DNA from: Pancytospora philotis
Lineage: Eukaryota; Microsporidia
DNA: 64,000 bases
Direction: 5' to 3'
Assembly: GCA_023647555.1 (NCBI GenBank)
Contig: JALRLY010000270.1
Coordinates: forward strand, 1 to 64,000
Position 1 is the first letter of the stretch. Each line of letters opens with the position of its first letter. The notes beneath the pieces are model-generated. The model was not told the origin of the DNA, did not search any database, and saw only the letters and a program-made list of their open reading frames with translations. This document shows positions 1 through 9,589 of the stretch, in pieces. The translations under genes and the position numbers were made by a program.

Positions 1-110
1 AACTAACTAACTAACTAACTAACTAACAACTAACTAAACTAACTAACTAACAACAACTAACTAAAACAACAACAACCAACAACTAACAACTAACAACAAC
101 AACAACAACG
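1..110. repeat. telomere-like TTAG-type repeat array
   Basis: The window opens with AACT units (TTAG read on the other strand) that grade inward into AAC, AAACT and AAAAC variants and end in a run of AAC. On the minus strand, which would be the strand running toward the chromosome end, this reads as TTAG repeats with GTT variants. The most uniform units lie at the very end and the irregular ones lie inside, as expected of a telomere whose distal part is freshly added. The adjoining tandem gene family is typical of a subtelomere. It could also be a simple-sequence contig end; a unit with only one G would be unusual for a telomere. Confidence 0.6.
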
Positions 111-817
111 CTCTACGCGCCCGTGCCAAGGCCCGCCACCGATCTCCGCGCAGACTGAAATATCAAAATACAGGTCAACAAGCCCAGACAGCCGAGCACA
201 GTCCAATTCAGTTTCTGATAATACTATTGGTCATTATACACATGATTACTGTGCTCGTGCAACGGCCCATCGGTCTCAATCAGGCTCTCTCCGCCACGTT
301 GAACCGCACTGCTCACCGCCCAAAGCACGCCGCCCGGCTGATAATAATATAGATTAAATACCTACAGCCGCTTTTCGTAATACTTTAATAGATCCCAGCT
401 ATGCGCGAGGGACTTGCACTGGCTTCTTTGAGCCTGCCGGCGGCTCCGGGGCCTCGCGGCGCCGTCCAGATGATCTGGCGCCGCCGACAATAATTATCTC
501 CGAGCCGAATAAAGATCCAACGGCGCTTCTGCTGAACAAAATGAATGTTGTACTTTCCTATTCTGTACATTCTTTCTATTTTATTCGATTCGGTTTCTTC
601 TTGATGATTCTTGATCAATAATATAATAATTCAGTTAGTTGGTCAGTTGCCTAAAATAAAATCACTACCCGTCTTTTCTACCCCAAGCTCACCGACATTC
701 AAGTTGCAAGCTGAGTAGTTTACGCGCCAACCTTGAGCGCCCTGGTCTGTGAACACTCTGTGATGCTTTTAATAATACTTTAATAGTCTCGGTTGCGCGC
801 AATACGCCACATTCGCG
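111..817. other. subtelomeric spacer
   Basis: Non-coding stretch between the telomere-like repeat and the first family gene. It contains the remnant described at 372-455. A 77-codon open frame at 385-618 (minus strand) only reflects that remnant and its GC-rich flank. I see no other gene. Confidence 0.5.
372..455 (-). pseudogene. 3'-end remnant of a family-1 gene
   Basis: This stretch matches the 3' end of family-1 copy 1 (about 768-846). Both share TAATACTTTAATAG and, about 40 bases further inside, GCCTGCCGGCGGCTCCGG, which in copy 1 encodes the last residues (GAAGR-K) before its stop. The sequence between the two blocks has diverged. Only the terminal codons and 3' flank are present, so this is a broken duplicate left nearer the telomere, not a working gene. 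Confidence 0.55.
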
Positions 818-2692
818 TTATTTGCGCCTGCCGGCGGCTCCGGACATCGCCTCGATCTGCGACTCGGAGAGCGCTTTGAGCCCACCACGGGTGAAGCACC
901 GCTCGATGCTTTCGCGGAGCAGCGCACAGAGCGCGCCTTCAGACGCGGCCGCCTTCCTGCGCGAGCCCCCGGATGCGGTCGCCTTCTTGCGTTTATCTTT
1001 GGGCTCAAAGTCCTTCTCCAGCACCGTGGCAAGCCGCTCCTGCAGATGGTAGCTCGGTATGATCTCGTGCGACACATACACGATTTCTACATCCTCATCC
1101 CCGAACACAATGTCCACAACGTAGGCGCATCTGGCCTTCGTGTCTTTTTTGGGCTTACTGAACGAAAGCCTGAGGGATGTGCAGAGCGCGCTGTCAGACG
1201 CAGTGGATGTGCTGAATTCGGCCTTGACATGCATTTTTGTGGCCTCTTGGAGCTTCTCAGTTAGGATCCGGCCGATCTTACCGCAGCAAAAAGCGCTGTC
1301 GGCACCGACCTTCGCTCCCACAAGCAGCCGTTGGAAATCCTCCAACTTCTGTTCCGGCATACCGAGAAAGCAGCCGAGAACCACCAAGAAGTTGTCGGCC
1401 GTCAGCCCAGCGCGGATGTCCGGGCCGCAGCAGTCCATGAACGCCTTGCTTTGGGACGCATCCGCGGCAAACAGCGCGAGAAACCGCCCATACATCTCCG
1501 CCACAGATGCTTTCGCGGCTCTGTTGGATGGATTAGAGTAAGTTCCTACATAATAGGGCAGTCTGTTAAGTGCACCCAAAATAGCGCTCTCAAGAGCGAT
1601 TACAAGCTCCTTACTCAGACCAAAGAACCAACTCGTTGTATCCCAACTTTTGTCGGGCGCAGGGTCCAAGCGCAGACAACAGTTTAGCTTGAACAGCGCC
1701 AGGACATTCTGGTTAGAGACGCCGTCCTTGCCCTGAAGCTCGCGATCCAGGTACTGCCACAGCGAGAGCATGTGCTCCGGCCCATTATAAGCTGTCGCGA
1801 CGCTTTCGAGCCCGATGTACCGCGCTCTGTACGCCTCGATGAGCTGCTCGTTATCCGTGAAGAAGCGGCCCCACAGCTCTCCCTGCTGCTCGCCCGCAGG
1901 GAGCCGCCCAACGATCTCCGCGGCGGCCGCGAATATGTCTGTCACGTCTGAGGCGGCCCCGAACAGCTCGCAGATGTACGCCTGGATCAGGAAGCTCGGG
2001 CTGACGGCATAGCGGAGTCTGCAGCTCTTGACCAGGTCTGCGTTATCGCTGCAGTACGCCTTGAAAAACCCCAGCACGCCCCACGTGGCGGCGTCGACGC
2101 TCTCCAGCTCCAGCAGAGGCTCCTCGCCATCCGCCGCAGCAAACGCGACCCTGCGCTGCTCCACATCGCCAACAACTTCCCAGTCGCCGCTGCCGTCGTC
2201 CATTCGGATACTCCCGCCGCCGGCAAGCACCAGGAGCACCGCAAACAGCCTCGCGCACTTCTCGCGCTCGCTTTCAAGCAGCTTCTGGAAGGGCGCCTGC
2301 GGGCCCCTATCAGCGACCACCGCGCCGTACTCGACAACGAACAGGGATTCCAGAGCCATGTGGTACTCGGACAAATATGCCATCGCATCGCCATCGGCCG
2401 GGAGCTTGCGAACAAGATCTTCGTACGCATTCCTCGCGCCCGTGCAGCCACCTACTTTCGCGTCGTCTGTCCCGCCGTGGTCGGGATGCTGCGGCGCGGC
2501 AGACTTGCGCTGCTTCGCAATCGCAAAGTCGTTGACCCAGCGGTGCCCGCGCATGATGTTGAGCGGGCCCTCGGGGTGCACATACACGCCGTCTCGACAG
2601 GGCGTTGCCAGGGCGGAGGCAATCTGGCGGATGTCCAGCCGCGCGCCTGCGAGTAACCGCACGAGAAGGAGTACTGTTGGGAGACGTCGCAT
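818..2692 (-). CDS. subtelomeric family 1, copy 1 (short form, secreted, unknown)
   Basis: 624-residue member of the six-copy tandem family; I do not recognise its function. It begins with a short signal-peptide-like stretch (about residues 1-18), followed by the family block YVHPEGPLNIMRGH and a variant AKQRK segment. The family blocks LVLAGGG and PSFLIQAYICE follow. Compared with the full-length copies it ends early, just after the CALLRESIERC block (CALIR-SI-RC in the others), so about 400 C-terminal residues are missing. A basic insert (KDKRKK at about 565-570 and SRRK at about 577-580) replaces a segment that is not basic in the other copies and could act as a nuclear localisation signal. 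The ATG is preceded by ACCC, with an AATTTT-type stretch further upstream. It is the copy nearest the telomere. Confidence 0.8.
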   Translation of the reverse strand: MRRLPTVLLLVRLLAGARLDIRQIASALATPCRDGVYVHPEGPLNIMRGHRWVNDFAIAKQRKSAAPQHPDHGGTDDAKVGGCTGARNAYEDLVRKLPADGDAMAYLSEYHMALESLFVVEYGAVVADRGPQAPFQKLLESEREKCARLFAVLLVLAGGGSIRMDDGSGDWEVVGDVEQRRVAFAAADGEEPLLELESVDAATWGVLGFFKAYCSDNADLVKSCRLRYAVSPSFLIQAYICELFGAASDVTDIFAAAAEIVGRLPAGEQQGELWGRFFTDNEQLIEAYRARYIGLESVATAYNGPEHMLSLWQYLDRELQGKDGVSNQNVLALFKLNCCLRLDPAPDKSWDTTSWFFGLSKELVIALESAILGALNRLPYYVGTYSNPSNRAAKASVAEMYGRFLALFAADASQSKAFMDCCGPDIRAGLTADNFLVVLGCFLGMPEQKLEDFQRLLVGAKVGADSAFCCGKIGRILTEKLQEATKMHVKAEFSTSTASDSALCTSLRLSFSKPKKDTKARCAYVVDIVFGDEDVEIVYVSHEIIPSYHLQERLATVLEKDFEPKDKRKKATASGGSRRKAAASEGALCALLRESIERCFTRGGLKALSESQIEAMSGAAGRRK

Positions 2693-3445
2693 GGGTTCTC
2701 CTACAATTTTTTCTGATCACTTACAGCCAGCCGACCGAAGCGGGGGCGTCCAATCGACACGGGCGTGCGTCCAACCAAAGCGAGCCGCCGAACTCTCCTT
2801 TACGAATGCCACAGCACCTTGGCACGGCAACCTGGCTATTGACGATCTGTTACACGCTGATTTGTTAGACTAAAGTCTGCTCCACCCGACCAGTTCTTTG
2901 CGTCTTGCCGTTCGCACCGTCACAAAAATTACAGCCTGGATTTCGGGCGTCAAAGCCACCGCACCGCTGGGAGTGGCCTGTCTGCAGATCAAGAAAAAAC
3001 CGTGATATTGATAGTGGTGCTGTTTGTGAGGTAAATGGTCTTCCTTAAACGCAGGCGGTTATGAAGCCTCGAGCGGTTCGTATGCAGGATTCTAACGGCC
3101 TTACCGATTCCGCTCCTTGTACACTCCACAAAACGGCTGACACGAATGCACTACAGCCCGCCTTTAGTGGGCCACAGTTCACCGCCTACGGGCATTTCGC
3201 AAGCTGTTAGTTCTTGTGACTGCTACCAGACCGAGCATTAAGGTCTATGAAAATCGTGTAAGAAGCATTTGCGCAACACAAAACAACATCATCGCGAAGA
3301 ATCGGCATTTTTCAAGACCTGAGACCATCATTTTATTTTTGTGTCCGACAAGCACATACGAACTCCCACGACAAAAAGGCCAATTGGCAACTTACGCGGC
3401 ACCGGTTCTAAGACAGTCGCAAATCTCTTGATTCTGAATGTTCAT
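2693..3445. other. spacer between family-1 copies 1 and 2
   Basis: Non-coding. The part next to copy 1 contains its upstream region: a CCAATC motif near 2750, the block GTCCAACCAAAGCGAG, and a distal block at about 2911-2995. All of these have counterparts upstream of copy 2. The half next to the copy 2 stop shows no recognisable feature. Confidence 0.5.
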
Positions 3446-6400
3446 TTAAGTGCGTTTTTTCTTAGGAGAATCGCCCGACGGCGCCGTGCTCGGCCGCTTG
3501 CTGTTGGGCGCAATGAGGCCTGCCTGTGCCATATCATGCACCCGCTTTGAGACTATCTTCGCATCGAACTTGCTTTTGAGACAGTCTGTTAATAAGTCCT
3601 TGATTGCTGAATACGGTGGCGTATGCAGATCGCCAACCGGAGCATTTGAACGCAATGAAATCGCGGCGAGCGTGCATTTGTAAGCATCAGCTCGGCTCTT
3701 TAGTAACTCAACAAACACGCTTGCATCTTCTGGACGCAGTAGGCCACGGTAATGGTGGAACACGCTGCACACGCCGCAGTAGTCATCCTCGGTGTGTGCG
3801 AAAACAGCAAAAGTTTTCAGCAGCGAATTAACCTGCTCGGACGAGGGCAGCTCAGGAGCGAATACTTCTGCAACGAGCTTCGGCGAGATCGGCGCGAGCT
3901 TGGGAAATTTGGGGAAGGCCATTTGCAATACTGCGTAGGCCTTAAACAAGCTAGATATGCCTTCCCAGCGCCCGCAAATGCTCAGCAGCAGTCCATGGTA
4001 CTTAGCCGGCTTTGCAGCCGCAGCCATTAGAGCACAGATAGAGTATCTATCATAGCAAACATAAGCATCGGTTGTGTCGCCGCTTAAGCTCTGGCTATAT
4101 GTTTCATTCCGAAGCCCGAAACACCTCGCTACTGCAGCGCAAACGTCGCTATCCCACGGGCCAGCCACGTTACTGGCCGCCTTGATCTTGCTGCGTGCGC
4201 GCGACTCTGCATGGTGAAGCAACATATTAGGCATATCATACCTCTTCACACTCGTGAGAAAGCTGTCGTAGGCGGATTCGCTCCATTCATGCATGCTGCG
4301 TGGGTTTCTGTCGGTAGATGGTAATATGCTTGGAAAGAGATCAGTGTGCTCTTTGGCGCAGTGGCGTAAACTGCCGATGACAAAGGGACGCAACTCGTCA
4401 TCGACAGCCGCCGCGCTGCCCAGGATGTTGCCCAGCACGGCCACCACCGGGGTATCGGCACCGAGCGCAGGCCGCGCGGGGTGCCTACCGTCAGAACGCC
4501 GCGCCATATACTCCTCATATGTCACCAGCTTCTCAAATACTGGAAGCAGTAAATCCCCTGCCTTCACCATCTCTTTCTGCGACTGCATCGGCTGATGCGC
4601 CATCCAGTGGCTGAGTGCGATGTGGCACGCGAGCGGGTACTTTGCTACGTGTACCGCCTTGATGTATCTATCGGCAAGGACTTGGTCTGCAATAGGATTC
4701 ACGCATCTAGCGATGCTCTCCTGAATCAACGCACGCACCGGGTAATTGCTGCGCTTATCCAATTCCGCGCGCCCAGTCACGGACAGCGTGTAGTCGCCGG
4801 GCGCGTTCAGTTCCCAGAGTGCAGTGTCGAGCTTACTGCGCAAACTAGCACTCAGGCCAATATCCTGATACACGTACACGACTCCGACCTTTTCAGGCCT
4901 GAAGACAAGCTCCAAGGCATGAAAATGCGTTTCACCATTATCACGAGTTGATAAAAAGGTAAGCTTCAGCAATCCGTTACGCGCTCCGTCAGACGCGGTG
5001 GAGACTCTGAAATAAGCACCAACTGAAGCAGCGGTGAATCGCCCGAGCATTTGAGTCACGCGGTTGCCGACTTGTTTACTGTGAGAAGCGGTGCCAGTGC
5101 TATCCAGAGCTTCATCCAGCAGCTGCCGCAAAGACCGGAGCCGCTCTTCTGGCTCGCCGAGGACCCATGCGAGCACCACCAAAAAGTACTTGGGCTCTGT
5201 CGCTAGCACATCTGAGACATTTCCGCCTAAGCATTCCGTAACGGTCTCGCTTGCGGGCGCCTTGGCCTTGGTAGCCTCTAGAAAAGCTGCGCATTGAGCA
5301 CCGGCATTTTTCCAGTGTTGCTCTTGGGAAGCCACCGTGGAGCTGTTGGGGCCCGACACCAGGAATACTGAAGAGACAAATTCTTCTAACCCGCGTAGCA
5401 GCTCATTTTCATTTTGTGCGTTGTCCAGGAGACTGGTGTCCAAGCGATTGGCAATCGGGTCCCAGCACAGGCTAAAACACAACTTAAGCAGCGCTGGGGC
5501 TATGTTCCTAGAATCATCACCATCGCTGTAATTATCATGTCTAAAATCCTGCCAGAACGCGCGCAGCGTACGCTGCGCTCTGCCATAAGCTCTTTCAGCT
5601 CTTGAAAGTAAACCATATCTTGCTTTATAGGCACTCACGGCATTCCCGTTCGCAGTAAAAAATCGCGGCCCTTGCCGCACATCAGAGTTGTCTGCAGGGA
5701 GCTTTGCAATAACTTCATAAGCGACTTCGAAGATGCGTTTAACATCTTCCTGCTTTTCAAGAAGCTCGCAGATGTACGCCTGAATCAGGAAGCTCGGGCT
5801 GTCAGTGTAGTGGAGGCCGTAGCGGGCCACCTGCTTCGCTTTCACACCGCCGTACCTGGCAAAGAACTCCACAACTGCCAGGGTGGCATCATCAGCAAAC
5901 CCCAGATCCAGCACACGCGTGGGCAAAGACGAAGCAGCGCCATGGGCAACGAGCGAGACCGCCCGTTCGCCACCGTCTGTGCAGCTGTTGCCATCGGAGC
6001 TCAGTCGGATATCCGCCCCGCCAGCGAGCACCAGCAGCGCTGCGAACAGCTCCAGACACCTGCCGTGCTCGCCTTTGAACAGGCTGTAGAAGGGCGCCTG
6101 AGGGCTCTTATCGACAACCACCATCTCGTTCTCGACCGTGAACATCGATTTCAGCGTTTTGTAATGGTCGTATAGGTAGCCCAAAGCCTCGCTATCAACA
6201 GGGAGCTTGCGCACATCGTCCTCACGCGCATTCCTAATGCAAGTGCAGTCTCCATCGTTCGCATCACCGGCAGAGCTGTAGGCGAGACGCATCGGCGCGG
6301 CATACTTGCGCTGCTTCGCAATCATATCGTTGTTGATGAAATAATGCCCGCGCACGATGTTCAACGGGCCCGCGGGATCTACATACGCGCCGGCTCCATA

Positions 6401-6499
6401 CTGTGTTCCCAAGGCGTTTGCGATCTGAAATATATCGAGGCGCGCACTTACAAAGACGGCCGTGATAATGTGCACTGTCACGAATTGTAGTCCGCGCAT
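3446..6499 (-). CDS. subtelomeric family 1, copy 2 (full length, secreted, unknown)
   Basis: 1017-residue full-length family member of unknown function. I chose the ATG at 6499 because it gives a hydrophobic signal peptide (MRGLQFVTVHIITAVFVSA) and carries the AAATTT hexamer and a CCC (GAAGCCCAAATG) just upstream; the frame is open further upstream but looks non-coding. Family blocks in order: YVDPAGPLNIVRGH, MIAKQRKYAAP, LVLAGGADIRL, GLHYTDSPSFLIQAYICE, LVVLAWVLGEPEERL, ALIQESIARC, ACHIALSHWMAHQPMQ and VVAVLGNILGSAAAVDD. A C-terminal region of about 240 residues is shared only with copies 4 and 6. The protein ends in SPKKKRT, a classical nuclear-localisation-like tail not seen in the other copies. 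No membrane segment is evident after the signal peptide. Confidence 0.82.
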   Translation of the reverse strand: MRGLQFVTVHIITAVFVSARLDIFQIANALGTQYGAGAYVDPAGPLNIVRGHYFINNDMIAKQRKYAAPMRLAYSSAGDANDGDCTCIRNAREDDVRKLPVDSEALGYLYDHYKTLKSMFTVENEMVVVDKSPQAPFYSLFKGEHGRCLELFAALLVLAGGADIRLSSDGNSCTDGGERAVSLVAHGAASSLPTRVLDLGFADDATLAVVEFFARYGGVKAKQVARYGLHYTDSPSFLIQAYICELLEKQEDVKRIFEVAYEVIAKLPADNSDVRQGPRFFTANGNAVSAYKARYGLLSRAERAYGRAQRTLRAFWQDFRHDNYSDGDDSRNIAPALLKLCFSLCWDPIANRLDTSLLDNAQNENELLRGLEEFVSSVFLVSGPNSSTVASQEQHWKNAGAQCAAFLEATKAKAPASETVTECLGGNVSDVLATEPKYFLVVLAWVLGEPEERLRSLRQLLDEALDSTGTASHSKQVGNRVTQMLGRFTAASVGAYFRVSTASDGARNGLLKLTFLSTRDNGETHFHALELVFRPEKVGVVYVYQDIGLSASLRSKLDTALWELNAPGDYTLSVTGRAELDKRSNYPVRALIQESIARCVNPIADQVLADRYIKAVHVAKYPLACHIALSHWMAHQPMQSQKEMVKAGDLLLPVFEKLVTYEEYMARRSDGRHPARPALGADTPVVAVLGNILGSAAAVDDELRPFVIGSLRHCAKEHTDLFPSILPSTDRNPRSMHEWSESAYDSFLTSVKRYDMPNMLLHHAESRARSKIKAASNVAGPWDSDVCAAVARCFGLRNETYSQSLSGDTTDAYVCYDRYSICALMAAAAKPAKYHGLLLSICGRWEGISSLFKAYAVLQMAFPKFPKLAPISPKLVAEVFAPELPSSEQVNSLLKTFAVFAHTEDDYCGVCSVFHHYRGLLRPEDASVFVELLKSRADAYKCTLAAISLRSNAPVGDLHTPPYSAIKDLLTDCLKSKFDAKIVSKRVHDMAQAGLIAPNSKRPSTAPSGDSPKKKRT

Positions 6500-7074
6500 T
6501 TGGGCTTCCGTTGCAAATTTTTTAAATCTCTGGCAACCAGCCAGCCAAAGCGAGTGGCGCCCAATCAGCACAAGCTGGCACCCAATCAGGGCGGACTCCC
6601 ATCCAACCAAAGCGAGCAGATAGATTCTCCTATCTGAATGCCGCAGCGCTTTAGCACGGTCATGGCCATGACTGTCTATTAAACGCTGTTCTCTTAGGCT
6701 ATACAACAACTGCAGGCTGCTCCACTGGAACGTTCTCTACCGTCGGCTGTCTGCTTTTCCACAAAATTTTACAAGCTCGGGCGCCATGCCGCCGCTTGGA
6801 AGTCGAGCTGTCTACTGGTCAATGAAATGCTGCTGGTAAAGATCACTCACTGCGCCTCTCCCCTTAAAAATAAATAAAAGGCCCGTGCTGAGACGTTGGA
6901 ACCCAAAGCTTTCGAACTTATCGACTTGCGTGGCCTGGCCCATAATACCAAGGCCTGCATAGACACAAGCTGCGATTACTGGCCAAGATGAGACTGACGC
7001 TATCGGATTTATTCTTGCTGGCCGAAGCCATTTAATGTAAGCGTATTTCTGACGCGCCGCTTGTCAACGAGAAC
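6500..7074. other. spacer between family-1 copies 2 and 3
   Basis: The proximal part is the copy 2 promoter region, with two CCCAATCAG boxes between about 6560 and 6600, a CCAACCAAAGCGAG block and a distal block at about 6715-6800, all related to the copy 1 upstream region. The part near 7030-7074 is the 3' flank of copy 3 and resembles the 3' flank of copy 5. No gene is seen. Confidence 0.5.
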
Positions 7075-9369
7075 CTACTGCTCATAATCGAAGCAGGCGC
7101 GCCGCTCCGCATGGAGGAACAGCATCTCGGGGATATCATAGCCATCCAGACAAATGAGTAAGCTGTCACACGCAGATGCATCCCAGTCTTGCATATTGCG
7201 TGGGCTGCTGTCCGTAGGCAGGAATAGGCTCTGGGAAAAATCAACGCGATTATAAGCGCAATGGCGCAGGATTACGGCGCAAAACTCACGCAGCGCGCTG
7301 TCGGCGACTGCAGCACTGCCCACGATGTTGTCTAGCACAGCCACCACCGGACTGCCGACAGCAAGCGCAGGCTGCGCTGAGTCACTGACATCGTCACTCT
7401 GCACCGGCAGCAGCGGAAGCAGCTGATCCGCCGCGTTTACCGCCTCGCTCATTGTTTGCATCGGCTGGTACGCCATCCAGCGGCTGATTGCAACGTGGCA
7501 TGCCAGTGGACCTTCGGCTGTGCAAATTTTCGCGTAGTATCCGTCGGCACGGGCCCGGTACGCAGCGGGGTTTAGGCACCGCACAACGCTTTCTTGGATC
7601 AGCGTCCGCAGCGAGCAATCGTTACACTCATCCGACTCCCCTTGCGCAAGAGCAGGCAGCCCAAGACTGCGAAGCGTGTCGACCTGCTTGAGCGCAGAAA
7701 CTAGCCTACGGCGCTGGGAGTCGCTTGGCCTGACATGCTCGGACAAGAGCATGATTTCAACCTTTTCGGGCGTAAAGACAAGCCTCACGACATACTCACG
7801 CAGGAGAGCTCTGCCGCATCCCACGGCGAAGGCAAGCCGAAGCGCTCCACAGCGCTCATTGGGAAACTCCTTGAAAACCTCGAAACGGGCGTCGACCGGC
7901 ACAATGGAAAACTTTTTGAGCAGCCTGGTCACGCGTTCACTGACCTTTTTGCACCCGTGAGCGCCGCGCGCAGCGTACACCCCATCTTTCAGCAGTGTAA
8001 ATAGCGACATGAGCTCCTCTTCGGGCTCGCCGAGGACCCATGCAAGCACCACCAGAAAATACCTGGGATCGGTCGCGAGCCCAGCGGGGATGTAGTCGCC
8101 AAAGCATCTCTTGATGGCCTCACTTGCGTGTGCCCCGGCCCTGGCCGCCGTCAAGAAATCTTGATATGGCTTTCTGACCAACTCCCAATCCTCGTAGGGA
8201 TCTGCAACCGTGCTCGCATGGGTGTCAGCTGCCGAAAACGCAGCGCAGACAAATTCTCTGAACCTGCTCCGCTGGCTATTCTCTGAATCGTTCAGGAGGC
8301 GCGCGTCCCAACCGTTGACAGCTGGGTCCGAACATAAACAGTAGCACAGTTTGAGCAGTGTTGAAGCTATCTGCTTAGAATCATCCCCACCACTGTAATA
8401 ATTATGATTGAGATGCTGCCAGCGCCTAAGCAGCCCGCGGTGCGATCCATCAAAAACTGCCTCGACATCCGAGAGGGCATCGCAGCTTGCTCTGTACGCA
8501 TCCGCATAGTCTGCGTTCTTCGTGAAGAAGCGTAGCTGAGGCTGTCCACAAGAGCTGTTCACGGGGAGCTTTGCAACGATGCCTTTGGCAGCCTTAAAGA
8601 TGCACCTAACATCCTCACTGCTTTCAAGGAACTCGCAGATGTACGCCTGCATCAGGAAGCTCGGGCTGTCGGTGTAATGGAGGCCGAACTCGGCCACCTG
8701 GCCTGCACTGTTGCCACCATACTTGGCAAAGAACTCCACGGCTTCCAGGGTGGCACGATCTGCGGTCTCTATGTCTAATACATGCACGCGCGAAGACCCG
8801 GCGGCATCATGAGCAAAAAGAGAGTTTACCCATTCGCCATCGTCGGTGCAACGGTAGCTATTAGGGTCCAGCCGAATATCCGCACCGCCAGCAAGCAAGA
8901 GCAGCACCGCAAACAGCTCCAGGCACTTCCCAGGCTCGTTTGCAAACAGACTGCAAAAGGGTGCCCAAGAACTCTTATTGACGGCCACCACATCATTCTC
9001 GACCGTGAACATGAGCTGCAGCATTTTGTAGTGCTCTGTTAAATACAGCATCGCCTCACTATCAGCAGAAAACTCGCGGACATCGTCATCACGCGCACGC
9101 CTCGTATACACGCAGGCCCTGCCGCGCGCATCATTGGCGCTGCTGTATTCGAGGCGCACCGGCGCTGCATACTTGCGCTGCTTCGCAATCATCCCGTTGT
9201 TGACGCAGGAATGCCCACGCATGATGTTGAGCGGGCCCTCGGGATCCACGTACTCGCCATCCACATACCGCAGCCTCAGAGCGTCTGCAATGGCATCGGT
9301 GCTGAGACCCGCGCTCACGAACATCCCCGCGAGAGTGAGCACCATCGAGAATGAAAGTCGCTCGCGCAT
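7075..9369 (-). CDS. subtelomeric family 1, copy 3 (765-residue form, unknown)
   Basis: 764 residues, function unknown. The N terminus is a signal peptide (MRERLSFSMVLTLAGMFVSA), then YVDPEGPLNIMRGH and NNGMIAKQRKYAAP. The central blocks SPSFLMQAYICE, LVVLAWVLGEPEEEL, LIQESVVRC, CHVAISRWMAYQPMQ and VVAVLDNIVGSAAVADS follow in family order. The protein stops right after IPEMLFLHAERRA, at the same place as copy 5, so it lacks the C-terminal 240 residues of copies 2, 4 and 6. CCC precedes the ATG. A TGACGTCATTTAATCAG element lies about 35-50 bases upstream. Confidence 0.82.
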   Translation of the reverse strand: MRERLSFSMVLTLAGMFVSAGLSTDAIADALRLRYVDGEYVDPEGPLNIMRGHSCVNNGMIAKQRKYAAPVRLEYSSANDARGRACVYTRRARDDDVREFSADSEAMLYLTEHYKMLQLMFTVENDVVAVNKSSWAPFCSLFANEPGKCLELFAVLLLLAGGADIRLDPNSYRCTDDGEWVNSLFAHDAAGSSRVHVLDIETADRATLEAVEFFAKYGGNSAGQVAEFGLHYTDSPSFLMQAYICEFLESSEDVRCIFKAAKGIVAKLPVNSSCGQPQLRFFTKNADYADAYRASCDALSDVEAVFDGSHRGLLRRWQHLNHNYYSGGDDSKQIASTLLKLCYCLCSDPAVNGWDARLLNDSENSQRSRFREFVCAAFSAADTHASTVADPYEDWELVRKPYQDFLTAARAGAHASEAIKRCFGDYIPAGLATDPRYFLVVLAWVLGEPEEELMSLFTLLKDGVYAARGAHGCKKVSERVTRLLKKFSIVPVDARFEVFKEFPNERCGALRLAFAVGCGRALLREYVVRLVFTPEKVEIMLLSEHVRPSDSQRRRLVSALKQVDTLRSLGLPALAQGESDECNDCSLRTLIQESVVRCLNPAAYRARADGYYAKICTAEGPLACHVAISRWMAYQPMQTMSEAVNAADQLLPLLPVQSDDVSDSAQPALAVGSPVVAVLDNIVGSAAVADSALREFCAVILRHCAYNRVDFSQSLFLPTDSSPRNMQDWDASACDSLLICLDGYDIPEMLFLHAERRACFDYEQ

Positions 9370-9400
9370 GGGTGCCCGTGCCCAGATATTTTTAAATCTG

Positions 9401-9420
9401 CGATGACGTCATTTAATCAG
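9401..9420 (-). promoter_or_regulatory. CRE-like conserved upstream element, copy 3
   Basis: CGATGACGTCATTTAATCAG lies about 32-51 bases upstream of the copy 3 ATG. It contains the palindrome TGACGTCA, the site bound by CREB/ATF-type bZIP factors in other eukaryotes. The same element recurs at the same distance before copies 4 and 5. Function is inferred from conservation only. Confidence 0.5.
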
Positions 9421-9589
9421 AGCGGTCTGGCGAACCATCATGCTGGAATATCAGCGCGCTGAAGCACGGTCGCGCTCGAGCAAACAGCGCCAAGGGCGAG
9501 AAGAGATCCGTCGAGCCTAGCTTGGTCTGCACGGGTCAAACGGTGTAACAAAAATGTGAATAACCTTTGCGAATTTACTTCTTCGCCTG

